Below the pieces are notes generated by a model that saw only the letters and a program-made list of their open reading frames with translations, was not told the DNA's origin and made no database searches. A stretch of 46,074 nt of DNA from contig JAFSUF010000037.1 in the NCBI GenBank assembly GCA_017445425.1, forward strand, positions 1 to 46,074, given 5' to 3'. This document shows, piece after piece, positions 22,853 through 31,687 of this stretch. A program made the translations under genes and the position numbers. How positions within the stretch are numbered: the stretch's first letter is position 1; each line of letters opens with the position of its first letter. Origin of the DNA: Bacteroidales bacterium (GTDB lineage Bacteria > Bacteroidota > Bacteroidia > Bacteroidales > UBA932).

Positions 22853-23866
22853 ATGTACATCGTTGGCAGTTACACACTTGCAGTCATTTTCTGCTTTGTT
22901 ACAATGCTCTGCTGGGGCTCCTGGGGCAACACCCAGAAACTGGCCGCCAAGAGCTGGAGATACGAACTTTTCTATTGGGACTATGTGATCGGCATGGTCA
23001 TCTTCTCGCTGATCCTGGCTTTCACAGCCGGCAGTATAGGCAGCCAGGGCCGCCCCTTCCTTGAGGACCTTGCACAGGTAAGTTGGACCAGCATAGGTTG
23101 GGTCTTGCTGGGCGCCGTAATCTTTAATGTATCCAACATCCTGCTTTCAGCATCGGTCTCTCTGGCCGGTATGGCAGTTGCCTTCCCGTTGGGTGTGGGC
23201 ATTGCGCTGGTAATGGGCGTGCTGAACAATCTGCTGCTCCACCCCACAACGGGCCAGAATACCACTTTGCTCTGGATCGGCGTGGCCCTGGTAGTGCTCG
23301 CCATCATCTGCAACGGCATAGCCTCGGGCAAAATCTCAAATGAAGAGCGCGACCGCGCCACCAACCGCAAGGGCATCATACTGGCGCTGCTGGCAGGTAT
23401 CATCATGTCATTCTTCTCCGCATTGGTTTACAACGGCGTGGACCTCGACAACTTTGCGTCTCCCGCAGCCGGCAAGATGACCCCATACACCGCCATGGTC
23501 ATCTTTGCACTGGGCGTGTTCCTGAGCAACTTTATCGTTAACACTATCGTGATGAAGAAACCTTTCGTGGGCGACCCCGTCACCTATAAGCAATATTTCG
23601 CAGGCAATTTCAAGACCCATCTGGTAGGTGTCCTGGGAGGTTGCATCTGGGCGCTGGGTACATCCCTCAACTATATCTGCGCAGGCACCGCCGGCGCAGC
23701 CGTGTCTTATGCACTCGGCCAGGGCGCACCCATGATTGCCGCAATCTGGGGCGTATTCATCTGGAAAGAGTTCAAGGGGGCTCCCAAGAAGGTTTACTGG
23801 CTGCTTGCACTTATGTTTGCCCTGTTCGTGGCAGGTCTGGCATGCGTCGTCAAGGCTGGTATGTAA
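22853..23866 (+). CDS. DMT-superfamily sugar permease, probably ribose
   Basis: A 337-aa protein with about ten hydrophobic helices (for example AVIFCFVTMLCWGSWGN, VIGMVIFSLILAFTAG, GMAVAFPLGVGIALVMGVLNNLLL). It resembles the glucose/ribose uptake and rhamnose permease group (GRP/RhaT/RbsU type) more than drug exporters. The CWGSWGNTQK and ALGTSLNYICAGTAGAAVSYALGQGAPMIAAIWGVFIWKEF regions are family-like. Located between ribokinase and SusC, it should import the monosaccharide that RbsK phosphorylates across the inner membrane. Confidence 0.82.
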   Translation: MYIVGSYTLAVIFCFVTMLCWGSWGNTQKLAAKSWRYELFYWDYVIGMVIFSLILAFTAGSIGSQGRPFLEDLAQVSWTSIGWVLLGAVIFNVSNILLSASVSLAGMAVAFPLGVGIALVMGVLNNLLLHPTTGQNTTLLWIGVALVVLAIICNGIASGKISNEERDRATNRKGIILALLAGIIMSFFSALVYNGVDLDNFASPAAGKMTPYTAMVIFALGVFLSNFIVNTIVMKKPFVGDPVTYKQYFAGNFKTHLVGVLGGCIWALGTSLNYICAGTAGAAVSYALGQGAPMIAAIWGVFIWKEFKGAPKKVYWLLALMFALFVAGLACVVKAGM

Positions 23867-23878
23867 TTATTTGCCGCC

Positions 23879-26785
23879 ATGAAAAAATTCATCCTCACTA
23901 TCGCCTCCTTCCTGCTGGTGTGGGGCGCCGTGGCGCAGAATGTGACCGTCAGCGGCCGCATATCTGACGAAAACGGTGAACCGCTGCCGGCTGCCGCGCT
24001 TCTGGCCGGCGGCGACTATACCACCAGCGACGTTGAGGGTCACTATTCCCTGTCCACCAAATCCGGTGCCGCCGTCGTTGTATCCTATATGGGATACGAA
24101 GATTACACTTTTACCGTACCTGCCGGCGGCGGTAAGGTGGATATAAGCATGACCCCCTCGCAGGCAATCATGCTGGACGAAACGGTGGTCATAGGCTACG
24201 GAACCACCACCAAGAAAGAGACCACCGGCAGCGTGGCGAGCCTCAAATCGGAGAATCTTGACCTGGGCTCTTACATCAATGCCGGAGCGATGCTTCAGGG
24301 CAAGGTGGCCGGCCTGACTGTGGTCAACCCCGACGGCGGCGACCCTAACGCATCGTACCAGTTCCTGCTTCGCGGTACCAATACCCTCGAGGCGGGACAA
24401 GGCCCCCTGATTATCATCGACGGCGTGGCCGATGCCGACATCCGCAATATAAACTTCCAGGAGGTTGAATCTATCGACGTGCTCAAGGATGGTTCTGCCG
24501 CCGCAATCTACGGAACCCGCGGTACCAACGGTGTGGTCATTATCACCACCCGCCGGGCCCGCAGCGGCTCGACGAGCGTGGAGTATGACGGGCAGGTATC
24601 TGTCCAGGCCGTCCAGTCGCGCGCGATGCCTATGACGGCAGAGGAGTTTAAATACACCATCGAGCACTACGCCCCCGCCAAGACCGGTTCGCTCTACGGC
24701 TATGAAACCGACTGGTTTGACGAGATTACCCGCACCCCTATAAGCCACAAGCACAGCCTGGCAGTGTCGGGCGGCAACGACCGCTTCTCGCACCGTACCG
24801 TGCTCAATGTAGAGCAGAACCAGGGCCTCCAGAAGAAGAACGAAGCTTCCAAGTACTTGATCAAGACCAACATCGTGCAACACTGCCTGGAGGGCTGGCT
24901 CGACATGGACTACAACCTGAGCTATGTCAAGAGGGTGGCCTCTCCCGCCAATTACGGCGCTTTCCGCCAGGCCTTCATGCGCAACCCCACAGAGCCCGTT
25001 TACGATGAGGCCGCCACCCAATATGGCGGGTACTTCACCCTGACCGAGTCGGACTACTCCAACCCGGTGGCAATGATAAACGAGCGTTCTGCCACAAACG
25101 AGACCAGCACGGTTGCAGCGAGCGTGAGGGCAACCCTCAACATCCTGCCAATCCAGGGTCTCAAGTGGGACAACTTCCTGAGTTATTCCGACGAAAAGTA
25201 CTTCGGCTGTGAATACAAGACATCGTATTATCCCGGCAGCGTCGGAAAGAAGGGCGTAGCTTACACATCGGCCAATGCCTATGACAACCTTCAGTGGGAG
25301 AGCACCCTGCAGTATTCCCGCATGTTCGGCGACCACTCCTTCCAGGGCATTCTCGGATACACCTGGCAGAAGCAGATAAACTGGTCCAGCAACATGGAGA
25401 ACTACGGCTTTGACTCCGACTTCTACAAATACAACAACATGGGTATCGGTACCGCCCTCAAGCAGGGCCTGGCCGACATGTACACCAACCGTTCCTCCAA
25501 CCGGTACATCGCCTTCTTCGGCCGCGTAATCTGGAACTATAAGGAGAAATACCTCGCATCGGTTTCTCTGCGCCGCGACGGCTCCACCCGCTTTGGCAAA
25601 GACCACAAGTGGGGCTGGTTCCCCGCTGTTAGCCTCGGCTGGCGCATGAGCCAGGAAGAGTGGCTCAAGGACGTGGAGTGGCTCAGCGAACTCAAACTGC
25701 GCGCCGGCTACGGCGTGACCGGCAACCAGGACTTTGCAAACTACAAGTCGTTGATGTTGATGTCTTCAGGCACGAGCTTCTACTACAACGGCGAGTGGAT
25801 CAACTCCTACGCCCCCGCCTCCAATGCCAATCCAGACCTCCGCTGGGAGCGCAAGAGCGAGTTCAACGTGGGTGCCGACTTCTCTTTCCTGAACGGACGC
25901 CTGGGCGGTACCCTGGATTATTATTACCGCCTCACCACAGACCTTCTGTATGAATACAACGTGCCTGTGCCTCCGTACGACTACAAAACCCTCTTCACCA
26001 ACGTGGGTTCCATCAGCAATACCGGTGTAGAACTGTCGCTCTATGCAACGCCGGTCAAGACCCGCAACCTGGTGTGGACCACGAGCCTTGTGGCTGCGCA
26101 CAACCGCAACAAACTCATCAAGTTCACCAACGAGGAGTTCCAGAACCAGGACTATGAGATCGGCTGGATCGCCACCCCCGTGGGGGCTTATGTCCAGCGC
26201 CTTATAGAGGGCGAAAGCCTGGGGTCGTTCTATGCCCCCCGATGGGACCACGTAGGCCCCGACGGACGCGACGTACTTAAGGATGAATTTGCAGGCAAGG
26301 TGCCCGTGGCAAAATGGAGCCGCATAGGCAGTGCTTATCCCGACGCGACCCTGGGCTGGAGCAACACCCTCCGCTACCGTCAGTGGACATTTGGAATGAC
26401 CCTGCGCGGAGCCATCGGCGGCAAGGTGTTCAACAGCTACCGCGCCACCTACGAGAACCTGCAGCAAATCGGTCTGCGCAACATCCTCGCATCCTGGCTT
26501 GACGACACCTCCTATACCGGCGAAATCCGCTATTCTGACAAGTACATAGAAGATGCCAGCTACCTTAAACTGGATAACGTGTCGGTAAGCTACGACCTGC
26601 CTTACCACAACCAGTACCTGCATTCTGCCCGCGTATTTGTCTCCGGCCAGAACCTCTGCTGCCTCACGGGCTACAAGGGGGTTGACCCGGAAGTGAGCCT
26701 CTCCGGCCTGACTCCCGGTATCGAGAGCACCAGCTACTATCCCCGTACCATGACATTCTCCCTTGGAGTCAATTTAACCTTCTAA
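23879..26785 (+). CDS. SusC/RagA-type TonB-dependent outer-membrane transporter
   Basis: A 968-aa protein. Signal peptide (ends GAVAQ), carboxypeptidase-D-like domain (VTVSGRISDENGEPLPAAALLAGGDYTTSDVEGHYSL, about residues 22-95), then the SusC motif LDETVVIGYGTTTKKETTGSV, plug domain (LQGKVAGLTVV ... LLRGTNTLEAGQGPLIIIDGV ... SIDVLKDGSAAAIYGTRGTNGVVIITT) and a large barrel ending in YPRTMTFSLGVNLTF. It pulls a bound ligand across the outer membrane using TonB energy. Paired with SusD 12 nt downstream. Its ligand is unknown; neighbours suggest ADP-ribose or nucleoside-type compounds. Confidence 0.96.
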   Translation: MKKFILTIASFLLVWGAVAQNVTVSGRISDENGEPLPAAALLAGGDYTTSDVEGHYSLSTKSGAAVVVSYMGYEDYTFTVPAGGGKVDISMTPSQAIMLDETVVIGYGTTTKKETTGSVASLKSENLDLGSYINAGAMLQGKVAGLTVVNPDGGDPNASYQFLLRGTNTLEAGQGPLIIIDGVADADIRNINFQEVESIDVLKDGSAAAIYGTRGTNGVVIITTRRARSGSTSVEYDGQVSVQAVQSRAMPMTAEEFKYTIEHYAPAKTGSLYGYETDWFDEITRTPISHKHSLAVSGGNDRFSHRTVLNVEQNQGLQKKNEASKYLIKTNIVQHCLEGWLDMDYNLSYVKRVASPANYGAFRQAFMRNPTEPVYDEAATQYGGYFTLTESDYSNPVAMINERSATNETSTVAASVRATLNILPIQGLKWDNFLSYSDEKYFGCEYKTSYYPGSVGKKGVAYTSANAYDNLQWESTLQYSRMFGDHSFQGILGYTWQKQINWSSNMENYGFDSDFYKYNNMGIGTALKQGLADMYTNRSSNRYIAFFGRVIWNYKEKYLASVSLRRDGSTRFGKDHKWGWFPAVSLGWRMSQEEWLKDVEWLSELKLRAGYGVTGNQDFANYKSLMLMSSGTSFYYNGEWINSYAPASNANPDLRWERKSEFNVGADFSFLNGRLGGTLDYYYRLTTDLLYEYNVPVPPYDYKTLFTNVGSISNTGVELSLYATPVKTRNLVWTTSLVAAHNRNKLIKFTNEEFQNQDYEIGWIATPVGAYVQRLIEGESLGSFYAPRWDHVGPDGRDVLKDEFAGKVPVAKWSRIGSAYPDATLGWSNTLRYRQWTFGMTLRGAIGGKVFNSYRATYENLQQIGLRNILASWLDDTSYTGEIRYSDKYIEDASYLKLDNVSVSYDLPYHNQYLHSARVFVSGQNLCCLTGYKGVDPEVSLSGLTPGIESTSYYPRTMTFSLGVNLTF

Positions 26786-26797
26786 ACTCTCCGCGGT

Positions 26798-28321
26798 ATG
26801 AAAAAGCTATTTCTGACAATGATTCTCGGTGCGGTTGCGCTCAGCGCATGCACCAATCTGGATGAGGAGATATACTCCAAGATCTCCAAGGATAACTTCT
26901 TTACCACAGAGGAGCAGTTTGTCAAGTACTCCGCCCGCGCATATTCGTCGCTGCAGCACTGGGGCACCGAGAAGAGCCTCTGGACCTTCGTGATCCAGAA
27001 CACCAACGAGGTCTGCACCCCCGTCAACCCCAACGGCGGTTGGTGGGACGACGGTCGCTACAACGAGGTCCACGTGCACAGCATCTCCTCCAGCAACCGT
27101 CTCCTGGAGATGGCATGGGATTACTGGGCAAGCGGAGTGACCGCCTGCAACGACGTGCTTGACATGTTCGAGAGCGTGGATAAGGACTTTGAAGCCAAGG
27201 ACCGCGTCGTGGCAGAGGTCAAGACCCTCCGGGCCTACTATTACCTGTGCGCGACAGACAACTGGGGGAGCGTCCCCTACTCCATCTCCAAGAAGGAGAA
27301 AGGCTACCCCGAGAAGAAGGACCGCGCCTTCATGTTCAGCTTCATAGAGAAGGAGATCAAGGACAACATAGATTTCCTGCAGGTTGAGCCCACCGGCGAG
27401 TATTATGGCCGCATCACCCGCGGCGCCGCCGACGCAATCCTTGCAAAGCTCTATCTGAATGCAGAAAAGTGGATAGGCAAGCCGATGTGGAAGGAAGCCG
27501 AGGAGGCCTGCCAGGACATCATCAGCCGCGGCAACTATCGTCTCGCAGAAAACTATAAAGATAATTTCAAGGTATATAACGAGACTTCTCCGGAGCAGAT
27601 ATTCGCCATCCCTTACAGCACTGTTTACACTACCGACGACCACCACGCCTTCATTATTTACATGTCCACCCTGCCGGCAGACCTCTGCCGCCCGCTGGGC
27701 ATCCCCGCCGACGCGTGGGACGGCCTTTGCGCAGAGCCGGACTTCATGGCAAGTTATGAAGAGGGCGACACCCGCAAGAAAGATACATGGCTGTATGGCC
27801 AGATATACGACAAAGACGGCAATCCCATTGAGTTTGCCCCAGGCGTACCGTACGTCATCGATCCCGACATGCCTGAGAGCGTATATGGCAAAGACGCCCG
27901 CCGCGACGCGCTGCAGGGCGCCCGTATAGCAAAGTGGGAATACCAGAGCGACGGTCGCCTCACCGGCGGACAGGTCGGCATGGACAATGATTTCTTCCTT
28001 CTCCGCTATGCTGACGTCGTGCTGATGTATGTAGAGGCCCTGGTGCGCCAGAACCGCACTGCAGAGGCTGCCAATGTCGCAGACTTCCAGCGCATCCGCA
28101 CCCGCGCCGGGCTGAAACCTTTCACCGTCGCACAGCTTACTCTGGACAATCTCTACTGGGAGCGCGCCCACGAACTCGCCATAGAGGGGTGGCAGCGCCA
28201 GGATATGATCCGCTTTGACAAGTATCTTGAGGCATGGTGGGCAAAACCGGTCAAGGATGCTTCTGACCTTACTCTGCCGTACCCCAAATCTGCCATCGCA
28301 GCCAACCCTAACCTGAAGTAA
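26798..28321 (+). CDS. SusD/RagB-type surface ligand-binding lipoprotein
   Basis: A 507-aa protein with a lipobox (AVALSAC, Cys 18). Typical SusD landmarks are present: NLDEEIYSKISKDNFFTTEEQF, the TPR region DVVAEVKTLRAYYYLCATDNWG-like stretch, RGAADAILAKLYLNAEKWIG, FFLLRYADVVLMYVEALVRQN, RIRTRAGL and the late WERAHELAIEGWQRQDMIRF. It forms the lid on SusC and captures the ligand. 1 nt before the first ADP-ribosylglycohydrolase. Confidence 0.95.
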   Translation: MKKLFLTMILGAVALSACTNLDEEIYSKISKDNFFTTEEQFVKYSARAYSSLQHWGTEKSLWTFVIQNTNEVCTPVNPNGGWWDDGRYNEVHVHSISSSNRLLEMAWDYWASGVTACNDVLDMFESVDKDFEAKDRVVAEVKTLRAYYYLCATDNWGSVPYSISKKEKGYPEKKDRAFMFSFIEKEIKDNIDFLQVEPTGEYYGRITRGAADAILAKLYLNAEKWIGKPMWKEAEEACQDIISRGNYRLAENYKDNFKVYNETSPEQIFAIPYSTVYTTDDHHAFIIYMSTLPADLCRPLGIPADAWDGLCAEPDFMASYEEGDTRKKDTWLYGQIYDKDGNPIEFAPGVPYVIDPDMPESVYGKDARRDALQGARIAKWEYQSDGRLTGGQVGMDNDFFLLRYADVVLMYVEALVRQNRTAEAANVADFQRIRTRAGLKPFTVAQLTLDNLYWERAHELAIEGWQRQDMIRFDKYLEAWWAKPVKDASDLTLPYPKSAIAANPNLK

Positions 28322-28322
28322 C

Positions 28323-30089
28323 ATGAAACGACTCCTGATATCAATACTCGCAACTGCGCTGCTATTCTCCTGTGCCGACTCCGGGAAGAAGGAGATTACC
28401 CGCACACAGCTTGAAGAGAAGATTGCCGGCGCATGGCTCGGCCAGATGGTGGGCAACATCTATGGCCTTGAATATGAGAACAAGTTTGTGGATGAGCCGG
28501 GCGAAGGTCCCTTCGTGTTCAACAAGGCTATGCGCAAGATGGAGGCGGTGGACGGGGCTTTCTCTGACGACGACACCGACGTTGAGTATCTCTATCTGCT
28601 TATGATGGAGAAATATGGCATCGACATCACTTACGGGCAGGTAAAGGAGGGGTGGATGTACCACATCCGCGACCGCGTATGGTTGGCGAACCGAGCCGCC
28701 CTGGGCCTTATGCACTACGGCCTCACTCCTCCCTATACCGGCAAGAAGGAATACAACCCCCATTGGTTCCAGATCGACCCGCAGCTGATCAACGAAATCT
28801 GGGCCTACACCGCTCCCGGAATGCCCGCCTATGCCGCCGGCATATCGGACTGGGCGGCCCGCATCACCTCCGATGACTGGGCTGTATCGCCCACGGTCGT
28901 TTACGGCGCCATGTATTCAGAAGCCTTCTTTGAGAGCGACATCCCCACCCTGGTGCGCCACGCCAAGGAGTATCTTCCCAAAGAGGACCGTTTCCGCGCC
29001 ATCATTGACGAATGCCTGGAGCTCTGGCGGCAGAATCCCGACGACTGGCACACAGCCCGCAAGGTAATTGCCGATGAACTGTATGTAAACGAGCCGGAGA
29101 TTACCCGCAGCATCTGGAATGCCGACCTCAACGGGGCAATGGGCATCCTTGCGCTGCTTTATGGCGAGGGTGACATTGAAAAGACCCTCCTGATAGGCTG
29201 CGCGCTGGGCTTTGACTGCGACAACCAGACCGCCACTATCTGCGGCCTGCTGGGTGTGATTAACGGGGTGGAGAGCGTCCCGCTGGACCGCGCGATGCCG
29301 TTCGGGCACTGGACCAAACCCTTCAACGACCGCTATATCAACGTTACCCGCTATGATATGCCCGATGCCTCCATAGAAGATATCATAGAGCGCACGGTGG
29401 TACTGGCAGAGAAGATTATTCTGGCCCGCGGCGGCAGTGTCCGAGAAGAGAACGGAGAGAAGATATACACTATCAATACCAAAGCTGTCTTCAAACCGGC
29501 TCCCGTGGCGGAGAGTACCTTTACTCTGCCCGCTGACCGCGGCCGTAACCTTGCTGGCGAAGCTGCAGAGATACTGGCGCTGACCCGCGAAACCGATGTT
29601 GCAACACTCGATTCCTGCTGGCTCACTATACCCAAGACATACCGCGCATACACCGTGGATGTAATAAATGACGGCGTGGTAGGCGGCCCCGGTGCGGCAT
29701 TCTATTCGCTGGGCAGTAAATCCAACGCCCCCAAGCAGGACTTCTTCGGCTACCGCTGGGACGAACCCATAACCACCGGCATGATCTCGTTCCACTACGG
29801 ACCCCTGGAGGAATTCGGCGGATGGTACAGCAACCTGCACCCTGAATATCTGGACGGGGACGGCGAGTGGAAGGCCATCGAGGCCACCGTCACCCCCGAC
29901 TGGCCCGACAGCGACGAGGTCTTCTTCCAGCCGCACAACGGAGAGTTCATCTTCTCCTTCCCGGCAGTGACAACCACCGCCATCCGTGTGATCGGCGACG
30001 ACGCCGTGCTGATTCACTGGAACAAATATACCAAAGACGTATCGGCATTCATTTCAATAACTGAATTGCAGGTTTATGAAGCGAAGTAG
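28323..30089 (+). CDS. ADP-ribosylglycohydrolase-family lipoprotein 1, with C-terminal jelly-roll-like domain
   Basis: A 588-aa protein with a lipobox (LLFSC, Cys 17). The all-helical ADP-ribosylglycohydrolase fold runs from about residue 28 (EKIAGAWLGQMVGNIYGL). The first metal motif is GAFSDDDTDVEYL (SDDDTD at 81-86), near the canonical SDDT. The second is GFDCDNQTATICGLLG around residue 300. The family removes ADP-ribose from proteins or small molecules, using two Mg ions. The last roughly 190 residues (PITTGMISFHYGPLEEFGGWYSNLHPEYLDGDGEWKAIEATVTPDW ... ISITELQVYE) look like a galactose-binding/F5-8C jelly roll. The start lies 1 nt after susD, and the 3' end overlaps the next gene by 14 nt. 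Confidence 0.9.
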   Translation: MKRLLISILATALLFSCADSGKKEITRTQLEEKIAGAWLGQMVGNIYGLEYENKFVDEPGEGPFVFNKAMRKMEAVDGAFSDDDTDVEYLYLLMMEKYGIDITYGQVKEGWMYHIRDRVWLANRAALGLMHYGLTPPYTGKKEYNPHWFQIDPQLINEIWAYTAPGMPAYAAGISDWAARITSDDWAVSPTVVYGAMYSEAFFESDIPTLVRHAKEYLPKEDRFRAIIDECLELWRQNPDDWHTARKVIADELYVNEPEITRSIWNADLNGAMGILALLYGEGDIEKTLLIGCALGFDCDNQTATICGLLGVINGVESVPLDRAMPFGHWTKPFNDRYINVTRYDMPDASIEDIIERTVVLAEKIILARGGSVREENGEKIYTINTKAVFKPAPVAESTFTLPADRGRNLAGEAAEILALTRETDVATLDSCWLTIPKTYRAYTVDVINDGVVGGPGAAFYSLGSKSNAPKQDFFGYRWDEPITTGMISFHYGPLEEFGGWYSNLHPEYLDGDGEWKAIEATVTPDWPDSDEVFFQPHNGEFIFSFPAVTTTAIRVIGDDAVLIHWNKYTKDVSAFISITELQVYEAK

Positions 30090-31686
30090 CATACTGGCCC
30101 TGTTGCTGCTCCTCATGGCAGGTTGCGGCGCACCAAAAGCCCCGCAAAGCGTGACCATGTCCCGCGAAGCGCTCATGGACAAGATCCGTGGCGGCTGGGC
30201 GGGCCAGACCATCGGGGTGGTGTACGGCGCCCCCACCGAGTTCAAGTTCACCGGCACCCTGATTCCCGACAACCAGCCCATCAGCTGGGGCGAAGGGTAT
30301 GTCAAATACTGGTGGGACCGCAAGCCGGGCCTCTTTGACGACGTGTACAACGACCTTACGTTTGCAGAAGCCTTTGAACAGCTGGGCCTGGACGCTACGT
30401 CAGAGCAGCTGGGAATGAGGTTCGCATACGCACCATATCACCTGGCCCACGCCAACCAGGCCGGGCGCTATAATATCCGCCAAGGTATCATGCCGCCCGA
30501 ATCGGGCAACTGGATGAACAACCCGCACGCCGATGACCTCGACTTCCAGATTGAGGCCGACTTCATAGGCCTTATGTCGCCCGGCATGATTGGCCAGGCG
30601 CTGGACATCGCAGAGCGGGTGGGCCACATAATGAACAGTGGTGACGGCTTCTACGGGGGCGCGTTCGTATCCGGACTGTACAGCGCGGCTTTTGTGGAGA
30701 GCGATCCCGCCCGCATTGTAAATATGGCGCTGGAGGGCATCCCCCCTCAGAGCACCTTCTGGCAGTGCGTCAACGACGTGCGCGTACTCCACAAGAAATA
30801 TCCGGACGACTGGAAACAGGCATGGTTTGAACTCCTCAAAAAATGGGGGTCCGACACCGGTTGCCCCAAAGGGGTGTTCCTGAGCTTTGACATCGACGCC
30901 AAGATCAATTCTGCATACGTTGCGATGGGGCTGCTCTACGGCGGCGGCGACTTTGGCCGCTCGCTGGAGATTGCGACCCGCTGCGGCCAGGACTCCGACT
31001 GCAACCCCGCCACCGTGGGCGGCGTGCTGGGTGTAGTGCTCGGACTCGACGCCCTGCCGGCATTCTGGAAAGAGCCCGTCATGGAGATTTGGGACCTTGA
31101 TTTTGAGGGTACTGACGTCTCTCTGGCAAAGGGTTCTCAATATTCTTTTGACCAGGCGCTGGAGCTGATAGGGCAGAACGGCGGCGAAGTTACCGATACC
31201 GATGTCACCATTGCCCTGAAGCCGGTGGAGGTGCTTCCGCTGGAGCAGAACTTCGTGGATACCTACCCCATATACCGCGACCAGAAAGATGACTGGATGA
31301 GCTCTTCCTACGAGTTTGACTTCTCCGGCAACGGCTTCGTTATCTGGGGCAACCTGGTGTGCCTTCGAGGAATCACCGCCGACTATGCGGCACGCGTGAG
31401 CAAGAAGCATGTCGGCAGCGAGGTATTTGCACTGGCAGAGGAGGATGACGATTACGTCGCCGAGGTTGAAGTCTGGATAGACGGCGCGCTGGAGGAGGTG
31501 TCGATGCTCCCCATGAAGGGGACCTCCCGCAAGCTTGAACCTGCGTGGAAATACGGCCTTCAGCAGGGCCGCCACAACGTGAAGATGGTATGGCGCAACC
31601 CCAAGCCCGACGAGTACCTGCTGCGCATCAACGCCATCCAGTATTATGGCGACAAGCCGATAACCGACACTTACTATCACAATTAG
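30076..31686 (+). CDS. ADP-ribosylglycohydrolase-family lipoprotein 2
   Basis: A 536-aa protein with a lipobox (LLLLMAGC, Cys 17). The ADPRH fold begins DKIRGGWAGQTIGVVYGAPTEFKF. The first acidic motif is FDDVYNDLTF (88-96) rather than SDDT; the middle has NPHADDLDFQIEADF (about 147-161). The second metal motif, CGQDSDCNPATVGGVLG, lies near residue 303. A beta-rich C-terminal domain (about 400-536) follows: DDDYVAEVEVWIDGALEEVSM ... GRHNVKMVWRNPKPDEYLLRINAIQYYG. Very similar in plan to the next protein, suggesting tandem duplication. Overlaps the preceding gene by 14 nt. Confidence 0.9.
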   Translation: MKRSSILALLLLLMAGCGAPKAPQSVTMSREALMDKIRGGWAGQTIGVVYGAPTEFKFTGTLIPDNQPISWGEGYVKYWWDRKPGLFDDVYNDLTFAEAFEQLGLDATSEQLGMRFAYAPYHLAHANQAGRYNIRQGIMPPESGNWMNNPHADDLDFQIEADFIGLMSPGMIGQALDIAERVGHIMNSGDGFYGGAFVSGLYSAAFVESDPARIVNMALEGIPPQSTFWQCVNDVRVLHKKYPDDWKQAWFELLKKWGSDTGCPKGVFLSFDIDAKINSAYVAMGLLYGGGDFGRSLEIATRCGQDSDCNPATVGGVLGVVLGLDALPAFWKEPVMEIWDLDFEGTDVSLAKGSQYSFDQALELIGQNGGEVTDTDVTIALKPVEVLPLEQNFVDTYPIYRDQKDDWMSSSYEFDFSGNGFVIWGNLVCLRGITADYAARVSKKHVGSEVFALAEEDDDYVAEVEVWIDGALEEVSMLPMKGTSRKLEPAWKYGLQQGRHNVKMVWRNPKPDEYLLRINAIQYYGDKPITDTYYHN

Positions 31687-31687
31687 A

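Noticed and set aside
23867-25606. 579-aa minus-strand open frame opposite susC
   Set aside because: Composition rich in Val, His, Gly and Arg with no domain; it is the mirror of an unmistakable SusC coding frame.
24000-26700. Canonical polysaccharide PUL with glycoside hydrolases feeding SusCD
   Set aside because: The operon enzymes are ADPRH-fold proteins and an esterase; the only GH-type gene (GH127) lies beyond a strong terminator.
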